Positions 37,228 through 45,778 of a stretch of DNA of 64,000 nt are shown piece by piece (position 1 is the first letter of the stretch; every line of letters starts with the position of its first letter). The translations under genes were made by a program, and so were the position numbers. The notes under the pieces were generated by a model. It was not told the origin of the DNA. It ran no database searches and saw only the letters and a list, made by a program, of their open reading frames with translations. The stretch is from the NCBI RefSeq assembly GCF_029029505.1, contig NZ_JAKJSD010000002.1, forward strand, positions 310,001-374,000, written 5' to 3'. The stretch is from Ancylomarina sp. DW003. GTDB lineage: Bacteria; Bacteroidota; Bacteroidia; Bacteroidales; Marinifilaceae.

Positions 37228-38937
37228 ATGAAACAATTATTAGCTGTACTATTCCTACTTGCATTGAGTTTCAGTTTTACTCATGCACAAATTGTAGATC
37301 CCGAAAAAGTTGCTAAAAAACAAGGCACAAAACGAACTAATAGAAAAATAGAAAAAGGAATTGATAAAGGCTTTGATAAATTAGAAGAAGGTCTCGGACG
37401 TCTCTTTGGTAAGAAGAAGAAGAAGAAGAAAACTTCTAAAAAATCAGAGCAAAATAGTAATCAGGATGAACAAGTAAGTGGTAATACTGGATATCGTCAA
37501 AATGGAAAAACAAAAAGCCCCACTATTGTCTGGAATAAATTTGATTTCGTTCCTGGTGACAAGGTCATTTTTGAGGATGGTCCTAATATAATGGAAGAAA
37601 ATGGTGAATTTCCAAGCCGATGGGATTTAATAGGAGGCGTTACAGAAGTAGCACAGGTCGACGGTGAAAATGTAATTATGTTTTTTGAAAATTCCCATAA
37701 TCAGGGTATTATCCCTTATCTTAAAAACTCAAATAACGATTACCTGCCGGATGTCTTTACTATTGAGTTTGATGCTCATTTCAATCCCAACATCTATAAC
37801 GAACGATACTACCTCAGCTTTTACGATAGAAAAAATCAAAGATCAGGTAACAACAAAATCTTAACTCTATATGTAAACAAGCTTACCCTTGATAAAAGTG
37901 AAAAAAATTATCCTGGTAAAAATAGAGGAAACAGAGATGATATTGGAGGTTGGCGTCATATATCAGTTGCTTTTACAAAAGGTAAACTAAAGGCTTATAT
38001 GGATGACACCAGATTGATAAATATTCCTCATTACGAAGCAAACCCAACTGGTATATCCATAGTCGGAATATCGAAAGACCTATATATTAAGAATTTTCGC
38101 ATTGCTAAAGGTGGTGTAAAATATTACGATCGTATTCTACAAGATGGTAAGATTATTTGCAATGGAATTCGTTTCGACACAGGAAAATCTACAATTAAAC
38201 CTGAAAGCATGGGAGCCATAAACAAAATATTTCAATTGATGCAGAAACAAACTGACCTTAACTTTAGTATTGAAGGACATACCGATAGTGATGGGGATGA
38301 TGATAAAAATATAAACCTGTCAAAAGCCAGAGGAAAAGCAGTTTTAGACTTACTCGTTGAAATGGGGATTTTTTCAAATAGATTAAAATCAACTGGATTT
38401 GGAGAAAGTAAACCTATTGACAATAACAACACCAGCGAAGGGAAAGCCAATAACAGACGTGTTGAATTCGTGAAATTTACAGGAGAGACTTCATCCAATG
38501 CCTCAATGCCTGCAACTAATAGTGGCAACTCTGCTTACTACAAGATAAATGCAAGCAATATTGACAAAGAATTTGATAAGCTTTCAAGTGAATTCTACAC
38601 GCCCATATCAGGTCCCAATGGTATTGTAAATGGAGCAGGAACAATTTTTCTCTTTTTTACATCGGAGAGAAACCTTGGTAAAATGGAAATATTGGATGTG
38701 GATAAAAACAACAATTACAAGCTTACAATAAAATATAAGACCTACAATCAATCGGGCGAGACAGTGAGTGAATCTGACCTTTTTGAGATTGAAGGAACAT
38801 TTGCTTTTGATTTAGATAAAGGAAATGCAGGAGATGTTTCCCGAACCGATCAGGACTTTATTCTGAAAATAGGCAGCAAAACAAACTCTTCATTTGCTTT
38901 GGGCGGAGACAGAATTGCAATTCGAAAATATCAATAA
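37228..38937 (+). CDS. OmpA-family outer-membrane/peptidoglycan-linking protein
   Basis: 569 residues from ATG 37228, which begins a clean signal peptide (MKQLLAVLFLLALSFSF, cut after THAQ); the open frame upstream to 37180 runs through the promoter. After a Lys-rich linker (KKKKKKTSKKSE, about 60-75) comes a 200-residue lectin/LamG-like region (FTIEFDAHFNPNIYNERYYL), then an OmpA C-terminal domain (about 310-420: IRFDTGKSTIKPES, IEGHTDSDGDD, LSKARGKAVLDLL, NNRRVEF) that binds peptidoglycan. A 140-residue C-terminal extension of unknown type follows. First gene of the candidate regulon. Confidence 0.85.
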   Translation: MKQLLAVLFLLALSFSFTHAQIVDPEKVAKKQGTKRTNRKIEKGIDKGFDKLEEGLGRLFGKKKKKKKTSKKSEQNSNQDEQVSGNTGYRQNGKTKSPTIVWNKFDFVPGDKVIFEDGPNIMEENGEFPSRWDLIGGVTEVAQVDGENVIMFFENSHNQGIIPYLKNSNNDYLPDVFTIEFDAHFNPNIYNERYYLSFYDRKNQRSGNNKILTLYVNKLTLDKSEKNYPGKNRGNRDDIGGWRHISVAFTKGKLKAYMDDTRLINIPHYEANPTGISIVGISKDLYIKNFRIAKGGVKYYDRILQDGKIICNGIRFDTGKSTIKPESMGAINKIFQLMQKQTDLNFSIEGHTDSDGDDDKNINLSKARGKAVLDLLVEMGIFSNRLKSTGFGESKPIDNNNTSEGKANNRRVEFVKFTGETSSNASMPATNSGNSAYYKINASNIDKEFDKLSSEFYTPISGPNGIVNGAGTIFLFFTSERNLGKMEILDVDKNNNYKLTIKYKTYNQSGETVSESDLFEIEGTFAFDLDKGNAGDVSRTDQDFILKIGSKTNSSFALGGDRIAIRKYQ

Positions 38938-38995
38938 ATGCCAATGCTGGCAAGCTTTATATATTCTAAATTTTAATCCAATAATATTTATAAAC

Positions 38996-39673
38996 ATGAA
39001 AAATTCAATTCTAACAACAGTTGTATTAATGGCAATCGCCTTAACCTTCTCGTCTTGTGATAAGGATGACAGTCCTGATGACAAAAATATCAAGAGATAT
39101 AATGTAGAGTCGGGCATTATTACTTACTCAACTACAGTTTCAGGAAAGGTATTGGAAACAGTAACAGCAGGCTCGGGAACTGATCTCCTATATTTTAAAA
39201 ATTGGGGAGCACTTGAGCTAGCTAATGAGGAAAGAACAGAAACATCTGTAACAACCATACCTTTTACAGGACAAGTCATTCGAGACTCTAAAAGTATTCA
39301 TAACACAGTAAAAATCGACAATGAAATGATTTATTCAGTTGATTACGATGCTAAGAAGATTTTTACTCAGAAAGAACCATTAATTGAGTTCATGCGATTA
39401 AATGACTATGACGCTCTTGAGGCAGGTAAAAAGATGCTCGAATCACTTGGAGGAATCCAATTAGATAACGAAGAGTTTAATGGGTATGATTGCGAAGTAT
39501 GGTCTGTTTTAGGGTCAAAGCAATGGATATATAAAGGTATTACTCTTAAAATAATAACAACACTAGCTGGTATCACAATCACTAAAGAAGCAACAGACAT
39601 TAAGTTTGACGTATCCGTAAGTGACGATTATTTTAAACTACCTAATTTCCCAACTACGCCTATAAACGGTTAA
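38996..39673 (+). CDS. Lipoprotein, paralogue of the 42790 protein
   Basis: 225 residues from ATG 38996; the frame open to 38894 lies inside the preceding gene. Lipobox TFSSC (Cys near 20) followed by an Asp-rich tether (DKDDSPDDK). The region GGIQLDNEEFNGYDCEVW ... QWIYKGITLK matches GGERLRSENFMGKTCDVI ... IWIYKGITLK of the protein at 42790, so both share a domain. No known family identified with certainty. Probably anchored at the outer membrane. Confidence 0.7.
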   Translation: MKNSILTTVVLMAIALTFSSCDKDDSPDDKNIKRYNVESGIITYSTTVSGKVLETVTAGSGTDLLYFKNWGALELANEERTETSVTTIPFTGQVIRDSKSIHNTVKIDNEMIYSVDYDAKKIFTQKEPLIEFMRLNDYDALEAGKKMLESLGGIQLDNEEFNGYDCEVWSVLGSKQWIYKGITLKIITTLAGITITKEATDIKFDVSVSDDYFKLPNFPTTPING

Positions 39674-39697
39674 TTAATCATCATAAAACCCCTAACT

Positions 39698-40228
39698 ATG
39701 AAAATCTTAACAAGTACCTTATTTATTTTTATTCTTGGTTTTAGCTCGTGCGATAAACTCGACGAACTCAACACCAAAACAATTGAGGATATTGAAATTT
39801 CTAAAACCGTTCTAATTGAAGCTAATGCCCTTAAATCAACACAGATTAAGAGTGGTGAAACTGATGTTGCTTTTTCTAAAACATTAACTCTCGACTTAAA
39901 CAATATAAAGGAAATACAAGACTATTTGAGCCATTTAGAGAACATGAATCTCAAATCGTTTACATGCAAAATAACCGATCTAGGTGAGGGACTTATCAGT
40001 TCGTTGCAAGTTAGTATTCCTGAACTAAATTACTCTGTTGATGTCACTTCTATACAAACTGACAAAGCTCTTCAAATTAATTTCACAGTTGAGCAATTAA
40101 AAGAAATAGCAAACTCCTTATTGGAAGATCAAAGCTTAAAAATTGTTCTTTCGGGAACAGTTGAGCAAGCAGTAGACTTTAGTATAAAAACAACAGCATT
40201 AGCTGATATTGAGGTAGAGATCTTGTAA
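39698..40228 (+). CDS. Lipoprotein of unknown function
   Basis: 176 residues. Signal sequence MKILTSTLFIFILGFSSC with Cys18 as lipid site. The mature part is mostly beta (LTLDLNNIKEIQDYLSHLEN, FTVEQLKEIANSLLEDQSL) and carries no catalytic motif. It follows the previous lipoprotein by 24 bp, indicating one transcript. No family recognised. Confidence 0.68.
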   Translation: MKILTSTLFIFILGFSSCDKLDELNTKTIEDIEISKTVLIEANALKSTQIKSGETDVAFSKTLTLDLNNIKEIQDYLSHLENMNLKSFTCKITDLGEGLISSLQVSIPELNYSVDVTSIQTDKALQINFTVEQLKEIANSLLEDQSLKIVLSGTVEQAVDFSIKTTALADIEVEIL

Positions 40229-40292
40229 GAAGTACACTCATTTGTTCAACTATTTATTAAAAACTATTCACTCATATAAATTAAAAAAAATC

Positions 40293-40796
40293 ATGAAAAA
40301 ATTATTTGTAGTCATTATTGCAGTTCTGTTAGCAGGAACATTTCAAGAAACAAAGGCACAATTTACAGTAGGTGCCGGATTAGGTTATGCTAGTGATATT
40401 AGTTCGTTGGGTATTAGTGCCAACGTAGGCTACGAAATAGATGAAACTTGGGCAGCGACAGGATCTTATACGCACTTTTTGGAAAAAGACTACGTAAAGT
40501 GGTCAGCTATCGATTTTAATGCAAACTATAATATTAGCGAAATCGAAAACCTGGGAAAACTTTATGCTATTGGTGGTATTAATATTACAACAGTAAAAAT
40601 TGATATTCCGGGTATCAATTTAGATGGTTTTTCGATGGGTGGAGGTTCTGCTTCTGATTCAAATTTTGGATTAAACATAGGTGCAGGACTGAAAGTGGAT
40701 CTTTCGGAGAAGATGATTCTTGCTCCTGAAATGACATATAGTATTAGTAGTGGTAGTTACTTAAGAATAGGTGCTAAGCTAATGTTTAGAATCTAA
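40293..40796 (+). CDS. Small outer-membrane beta-barrel protein
   Basis: 167 residues from ATG 40293, chosen for its signal peptide (MKKLFVVIIAVLLAGTF, cut after TKAQ). The mature part, FTVGAGLGYASDISSLGISA to YLRIGAKLMFRI, has eight plausible amphipathic strands as in OmpW/OmpX-size barrels. It ends in an aromatic-rich strand. A hairpin 10 bp downstream may terminate or attenuate the transcript. Confidence 0.75.
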   Translation: MKKLFVVIIAVLLAGTFQETKAQFTVGAGLGYASDISSLGISANVGYEIDETWAATGSYTHFLEKDYVKWSAIDFNANYNISEIENLGKLYAIGGINITTVKIDIPGINLDGFSMGGGSASDSNFGLNIGAGLKVDLSEKMILAPEMTYSISSGSYLRIGAKLMFRI

Positions 40797-40805
40797 CTGA
40801 TCTCT

Positions 40806-40840
40806 CATCGGATACCTTTCAAATCAAAAGGTATCCGATG
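40806..40840 (+). terminator. Hairpin in the envelope operon
   Basis: CATCGGATACCTTT pairs perfectly with AAAGGTATCCGATG (14 bp, seven-base loop) but is followed only by ATTATTAAC, so it could protect or attenuate mRNA rather than end it. Confidence 0.55.
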
Positions 40841-40891
40841 ATTATTAACATCTAATACAAGCATATAACAATCAATTTAAAGCGAATAATT

Positions 40892-41506
40892 ATGAAACAA
40901 ATTCAAATTGTAACACTTCTGTTTTTGATGATAATATCCAACATATTATTCGCCCAAGAGAAAAAGAAAGTAACGAAACAAAATGGAGATACATCGATTG
41001 AAGCGGCTTATATGAAAGCCAACAAAAAAACAATTGATGCAGCAAAACCTATGATAGAGTTCTTCTTAAAATACGATGAAAAGGACAATTCAAAAACTCC
41101 AAAACAAGCCGATTTTGACTTACTTATTAAACAAATGGGCTTAAGCGAAGAAGTTAAAAATGATGGTAGTGGATTGACTAAAGAAGATGCTTTTCAACTT
41201 ATTAATGCCTACATAAAAGCCAATAAAAAGAGCTCTGATGCAGACTACAAAACAAAAAACACAACTAATAACGATCTTCTTAATAAGGAAATAAAGAAAG
41301 CAGAAGCTCAATTTGAGGAGCTAAAACCCGAGATTGAGAAATTTATGAAAGAAGCTCAAAAAGAAGCAAAAAAAAATAAATATAAAGAGCCTGTCATTTC
41401 ATATCAAGATTTTAGACAAAAAGCTAAAACAAAGAAGCCTGAATTAAGTGAAATTGAAATAGAAAAGGCTTACAAGGAATTAATGAAAGCAATGGGGCAT
41501 TACTAA
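40892..41506 (+). CDS. Secreted Lys-rich helical protein, unknown
   Basis: 204 residues; signal peptide MKQIQIVTLLFLMIISNILF cut after AQ. The mature protein is highly charged (long runs such as KEAQKEAKKNKYKEP) and predicted helical, with two copies of an A(Y)MKANKK / AYIKANKK word (about 39 and 108) that suggest an internal duplication. No family recognised; periplasmic or surface location is likely. Confidence 0.6.
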   Translation: MKQIQIVTLLFLMIISNILFAQEKKKVTKQNGDTSIEAAYMKANKKTIDAAKPMIEFFLKYDEKDNSKTPKQADFDLLIKQMGLSEEVKNDGSGLTKEDAFQLINAYIKANKKSSDADYKTKNTTNNDLLNKEIKKAEAQFEELKPEIEKFMKEAQKEAKKNKYKEPVISYQDFRQKAKTKKPELSEIEIEKAYKELMKAMGHY

Positions 41507-41572
41507 ATATATCTCTACAAAGAGTTATTAATGATCAAAACACTTTGCAACGAATACTCTAAATCTAAACAA

Positions 41573-42787
41573 ATGAAAAAAGTAACATTTTTATTAATGG
41601 CACTATTGGTATTGGTTATTACAGCTAGTGCTCAAAAGATTGAAGGAACTTGGTTATTTACAAAAGTAGTGGTAGAAGATAAGATGCACGAGCCATTAAT
41701 TGCAATAGAGTACAAAACAGATGGGCAAATTATAAGTCAGGGGATTAATGTAGGATCGTGGACACATAATCAAAAGACAGGTAAATTGGTTATGGAGACG
41801 AATCATGACAAAGATTTTGATGGAGATTGTAAGATTATCAGTCTTAGTCAGAAAGAATTAAGATTTGAAAAGAACGGTGAAAAATGGTTCTTATCCAAGC
41901 TGAACATAGACGAAATAGCCAAGAACAACTCTGAATCGGGGCTTATTGGGGTATGGAAATTTGCAAACAATACTAATGATGATGATGTTACAAGAGTCTT
42001 GAGTTTTGAAGCTTCCGATAGCTTTACCCTAATAGAAAAGCAGCTTGGTATGGAGTCAAAAAATGGAGGCATGTGGATTTATAACAGGAAAGAAAACAGT
42101 TTATTAATACTTGCTCGTCGTACCAAACTTAATGGTAAAAACAGCATACTTAAGCTTACTGATAATGAATTGATTTTAGAGAATTCAGGAGAAAAAATGA
42201 CCATTCAAAAATTGAATAATCAAGAGAATGAGATCGAAAGATTAAGTTTTAATCAGGAAATATTTATAGATGAGAATGATAACTACATATATGAAGCTGA
42301 TGAAGAAAAACTACCTTGGAACGATCCTTATAAAATGATGATGTCATTGGAAAATACACATCAACTGATTTATAAGTATGCCAATTTAATTGAAGGCACT
42401 AAAACTTTCGAGAATAAAACACTTAAAGCTGAAGTAAAAGCAAGTGAAAAAGAACAAACTCTAAGCATCGATTTTATTTTTCAGGGCTACGATCGCTTTA
42501 ACCTTCCAGATGATTCAGCTATGCCTTCTAATCAGTTTAATTTCAGGTTCGATAATAAAACCTACCCACTAAAAGACCTTTTCATTAGAATAACAGGTGA
42601 AGAAACAATCACAACAAAAGCTGGAACATTTAACTGCCTAGTACTCGAAGCTCTTAGCAACACGTATGAAGAAAGCTATAAACTTTGGATGATAATTGAC
42701 AAACCAGGTATCTATGCCAAAATCATCGCAGACAAGTCTGGTATGTTTGGCCACTATCATATTTTCGAACTAACAAATATCAAATAG
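41573..42787 (+). CDS. Secreted protein with tandem lipocalin-like domains and DUF3108-like C-terminus
   Basis: 404 residues from ATG 41573 (signal peptide MKKVTFLLMALLVLVITAS, cut after SAQ). Two lipocalin-like repeats: KIEGTWLFTKVVVEDKMHEP (about 21-105) and SGLIGVWKFANNTNDDDVTR (about 125-210), each opening with the G.W motif and ending with ELxFEKNGEKW / ELILENSGEKM. The C-terminal 160 residues (FRFDNKTYPLKDLFI, ITTKAGTFNCLVLEALSNTY, GIYAKIIAD) resemble DUF3108/TapB-like proteins. May carry a hydrophobic ligand; this is inference. Confidence 0.65.
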   Translation: MKKVTFLLMALLVLVITASAQKIEGTWLFTKVVVEDKMHEPLIAIEYKTDGQIISQGINVGSWTHNQKTGKLVMETNHDKDFDGDCKIISLSQKELRFEKNGEKWFLSKLNIDEIAKNNSESGLIGVWKFANNTNDDDVTRVLSFEASDSFTLIEKQLGMESKNGGMWIYNRKENSLLILARRTKLNGKNSILKLTDNELILENSGEKMTIQKLNNQENEIERLSFNQEIFIDENDNYIYEADEEKLPWNDPYKMMMSLENTHQLIYKYANLIEGTKTFENKTLKAEVKASEKEQTLSIDFIFQGYDRFNLPDDSAMPSNQFNFRFDNKTYPLKDLFIRITGEETITTKAGTFNCLVLEALSNTYEESYKLWMIIDKPGIYAKIIADKSGMFGHYHIFELTNIK

Positions 42788-42789
42788 CC

Positions 42790-43878
42790 ATGAAACAAAC
42801 GATTCTAATATTAGCTGGCTTGCTAGTAATGAACATAGCAACAGCTCAGCAAAAAGTACAACAATACGCCATTAAGTCGGGCTATGTAGAGTATAAGCTT
42901 ACTGGCAATACAAGCGGAACTAAAAAAATATGGTGGGATAATTTTGGTGAAAAATCACGAACAGAAACCCAATCGGAAACCATAACAAAAATATTTGGGA
43001 TAAAGAATGTTGACAAAACCCATACGGTTGAAATTCTGGTAAAGGACAAGTACTGGACAGCTAATCTTGAAGATCAATCAGGTCATAAAGGCACACTTCC
43101 ATTTTATAAGGCAAGTAGAATGCTTGTGGAAAATATGACAAAAAAAGAACAAGAGGAGTTTGCTAATAAAACAATAAACGCCTTAGGTGGTGAAAGATTG
43201 AGAAGTGAAAATTTCATGGGCAAAACTTGTGACGTCATAAAAGTAATGGGAGCTAAAATTTGGATTTATAAAGGGATTACTCTTAAAAGTGAAGCCCAAA
43301 TACTTGGAATGATAAGCAACGAAACAGCCATTAAGTTTCAAGCGAATCAAGCGGTTTCGGCATCTAAATTTGTCCCTGTATCTAATATTTCATACGAAAA
43401 CATCGACCAAGAGCAACAAAGTATGTTTGGTGACATGGGTTCTATGAAGGGTGCTATGGAAGCCATGCAAAATGGTGATATGGGTGATAATGACAACATA
43501 CAAATGATACCCGTTAAATACCCTTACGATAAATTTCAGAAAAAGGCGAATGCTTTTTCATACGAAGGATATAAAAAAGTGATGGTTCAAATGGCAGATG
43601 GTTCACATAATGCTGCTTACATGAAAGGTTTTGGAACAGTGTTGGGAGTTGGTGCAATTTCACGAAAAAACGGAGATATCAGCCAGGAAGGAAATTTTGA
43701 GACTTTTACTCACAAAGGAAGAAAGTGTATGTATGGTAAAATTGACGAAGGAGAAGATGATGACAGTATCTTATTAATCGTTGAAATTCCTCAATACGAT
43801 ACCTATATAACAATTGGTTCTACCCCACCTCAAACAAAACACGAATTGTTAGGAATACTGGATCTTTTCGATTTTTAA
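42790..43878 (+). CDS. Secreted protein, paralogue of the 38996 lipoprotein
   Basis: 362 residues; signal peptide MKQTILILAGLLVMNIATAQ. The first 200 residues contain the WIYKGITLK-type domain shared with the lipoprotein at 38996, in a fold reminiscent of lipoprotein carriers (KSGYVEYKLTGNTSGTKKIW). A Met-rich linker (MFGDMGSMKGAMEAMQNGDM, about 217-240) leads to a second domain (VMVQMADGSHNAAYMKGFGT). Two bases after the previous gene, so tightly co-transcribed. Function unknown. Confidence 0.62.
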   Translation: MKQTILILAGLLVMNIATAQQKVQQYAIKSGYVEYKLTGNTSGTKKIWWDNFGEKSRTETQSETITKIFGIKNVDKTHTVEILVKDKYWTANLEDQSGHKGTLPFYKASRMLVENMTKKEQEEFANKTINALGGERLRSENFMGKTCDVIKVMGAKIWIYKGITLKSEAQILGMISNETAIKFQANQAVSASKFVPVSNISYENIDQEQQSMFGDMGSMKGAMEAMQNGDMGDNDNIQMIPVKYPYDKFQKKANAFSYEGYKKVMVQMADGSHNAAYMKGFGTVLGVGAISRKNGDISQEGNFETFTHKGRKCMYGKIDEGEDDDSILLIVEIPQYDTYITIGSTPPQTKHELLGILDLFDF

Positions 43879-43924
43879 AAACTATTAATCAATCCAAATT
43901 TGTTAAAATCCAACTTTTAAGCTC

Positions 43925-44515
43925 ATGATAAATATAGATCACTTATTCAGTAGAATAAAACTTGTAACCTTAAATCCCCAAAGTGCCTGGGAAGAAATTA
44001 AAAATGAGCCAAGAGCAACAAAGGATTTAATCCTGAACTACATGCTCCCTCTTGTTTTAATTCCCACAATAGCTTCTTTTATAGGTTATGGACTTATTGG
44101 CTCTAACACATATTTCAGGTCAAGTTCAATCAACTGGGGACTAAATCAAGCTATTCTTGCTTTTATTGGAGCATTTTTGGGTGTTTTCATAAGTGCTTGG
44201 TGCATTCACAAGTTAGCACCGTCATTTAACACCCAAACAAGCATAGGTAAAGCCACAAGTTTAGTCGTTTATGCCTATACTCCTTCATGGTTAGCAGGTG
44301 TATTCTATCTAATTCCCAGCTTATCAATACTAGGTCTGGTAGCAGGAATTTACAGCTTATACATTCTCTACCTGGGATTCAAATCCATAACTAATGTACC
44401 TGAAGAGAAGAAAACCAACTTCTTTGTAATTAGTCTAATATCCATCATAGGAGTCAGTTTTATATTGTCCTTGGTATTAGGGGCACTCTTGGTATCAATA
44501 GGACTCGTTTATTAA
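43925..44515 (+). CDS. Yip1-family integral membrane protein
   Basis: 196 residues with five hydrophobic segments (about 38-57, 75-95, 115-135, 138-155, 168-193) and no signal peptide. The opening LVTLNPQSAWEEIKNEP and the VYAYTPSWLAGVFYLIP segment are characteristic of bacterial YIP1-domain proteins. Molecular role unknown; the only inner-membrane protein of this run of secreted proteins. Confidence 0.8.
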   Translation: MINIDHLFSRIKLVTLNPQSAWEEIKNEPRATKDLILNYMLPLVLIPTIASFIGYGLIGSNTYFRSSSINWGLNQAILAFIGAFLGVFISAWCIHKLAPSFNTQTSIGKATSLVVYAYTPSWLAGVFYLIPSLSILGLVAGIYSLYILYLGFKSITNVPEEKKTNFFVISLISIIGVSFILSLVLGALLVSIGLVY

Positions 44516-44517
44516 AA

Positions 44518-44541
44518 TTCCGGAGGCAGCAACCTCCGGAA
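44518..44541 (+). terminator. Hairpin after the Yip1 gene
   Basis: TTCCGGAGG pairs perfectly with CCTCCGGAA around CAGCAA, three bases past the stop; no T-run follows, so it may only attenuate. Confidence 0.5.
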
Positions 44542-44609
44542 CAAATCAATAGGAATCCAAACTAAATAAGATTCCATTTTCTAATCAATTTTAAAAATAC
44601 CCTAAAAAA

Positions 44610-45635
44610 ATGAAAACACGTAAATTTTATTACTTCTTAGTAGCTATTCTAGCACTAAACATTGGTATGGTAGCATGTAGTGGAGACGATGGCGAGATAG
44701 GACCTGACGGACTTAAAGGTGAACAAGGTGTACAGGGGGAAGTTGGACCTGCAGGTGCAGATGGTTCAATTATTTATAGTGGCGAAGGAGAGCCTGCCGC
44801 TGACACAGGTATCAAAGGCGATTACTATTGTGACAGCTCTACTGGCATGCTTTATGGTCCTAAAAAAGAAAATGCAAGCTGGGAAGGCAGCGACAGCTTT
44901 TCCTTAAAAGGACAGAATGGAACTAATGGAACAAACGGGACAAATGGACAAGACGGAACCAATGGGACTAACGGACAAGATGGAGCTGATGGTACTGATG
45001 GAATTAATGGACAAGATGGTACAAATGGGTCAAAAATATTCTCAGGTGAAGGTATTCCTAGTAATAATTTTGGAAATACAGGTGACTATTATTTAGATAA
45101 AGGAACCTATACGTTTTATGGTCCTGCAGTAACAGACGAGGAGGGAGACACGACTTGGGGACTAGGCTTAATGCTTAAAGGGGCTGATGGTAATGCAAAT
45201 GTGCGCACGTTTATAGCAACAGTAGCATCATCTAATTGGGTTTCATGGGGTAGTAATATCACTGGTAATTTTAGCAAAACATTGACAAGAGATATCAATT
45301 TTTCTGCCCTAGACGAAGATATGTATGACAATGGCGTTATATTAGTTTACTGGCAAAGTAGTAACTCTAGAAGACTTTTACCAGAAACTAAACTAACCCC
45401 TCAAAAGAACTTTCTTACACATGAAGCGTACACATTTAAAAATTCAGGTGACGGTGCATATCATCTACGAATAAATAAAAATCTTAAAGGTATAGAAAAT
45501 CTAACAGAACTTCTTACTCCCTCAGATAGTGAGTACCGCATTAAGCTAATAACTGGTCAGCCTGCTACAGAACTAAGTGCTGTAAAAGATAATCAAATTG
45601 AATTTGATAGATTAGTAAACAAATTAGTCAAATAG
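44610..45635 (+). CDS. Collagen-like lipoprotein
   Basis: 341 residues. Lipobox MVACSGDDG (Cys near 22). Two Gly-X-Y tracts: about 27-53 (GEIGPDGLKGEQGVQGEVGP) and about 96-142 with a monotonous GTN/GQD/GAD repeat, each followed by a related module (IIYSGEGEPAADTGIKGDYY and KIFSGEGIPSNNFGNTGDYY), i.e. the collagen-plus-module unit is duplicated. A C-terminal 140-residue domain follows. Bacterial collagen-like proteins form surface trimers; lipid anchoring with export to the surface is inferred. The Gly-X-Y DNA (44920-45030) is a degenerate tandem repeat. Confidence 0.82.
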   Translation: MKTRKFYYFLVAILALNIGMVACSGDDGEIGPDGLKGEQGVQGEVGPAGADGSIIYSGEGEPAADTGIKGDYYCDSSTGMLYGPKKENASWEGSDSFSLKGQNGTNGTNGTNGQDGTNGTNGQDGADGTDGINGQDGTNGSKIFSGEGIPSNNFGNTGDYYLDKGTYTFYGPAVTDEEGDTTWGLGLMLKGADGNANVRTFIATVASSNWVSWGSNITGNFSKTLTRDINFSALDEDMYDNGVILVYWQSSNSRRLLPETKLTPQKNFLTHEAYTFKNSGDGAYHLRINKNLKGIENLTELLTPSDSEYRIKLITGQPATELSAVKDNQIEFDRLVNKLVK

Positions 45636-45640
45636 TTAGT

Positions 45641-45697
45641 GGTTTAGTTGTAATTATTTCAGCCAGTTCGAACTATCGAGCTGGCTAGTTTTGTTTT
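45641..45697 (+). repeat. Interspersed repeat with terminator, copy 2
   Basis: Shares TTTAGTTGTAATTATTTC plus the hairpin (CAGCCAGTTCGA ... TCGAGCTGGCT) with copy 4, but its upstream third is lost and its T-run is broken (AGTTTTGTTTT). Lies six bases after the collagen-like gene's stop and probably terminates it. Confidence 0.8.
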
Positions 45698-45778
45698 ACT
45701 CTTTATAAATAAAGAACTTCAATTGTAAATTTATGAAAAACATCTAAATTTGACATAAACACTGATCTATTAGCCTTT

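Noticed and set aside
40806..40840. Riboswitch or sRNA between 40796 and 40892
   Set aside because: A single perfect hairpin with no further conserved structure; intrinsic attenuator/terminator is sufficient.
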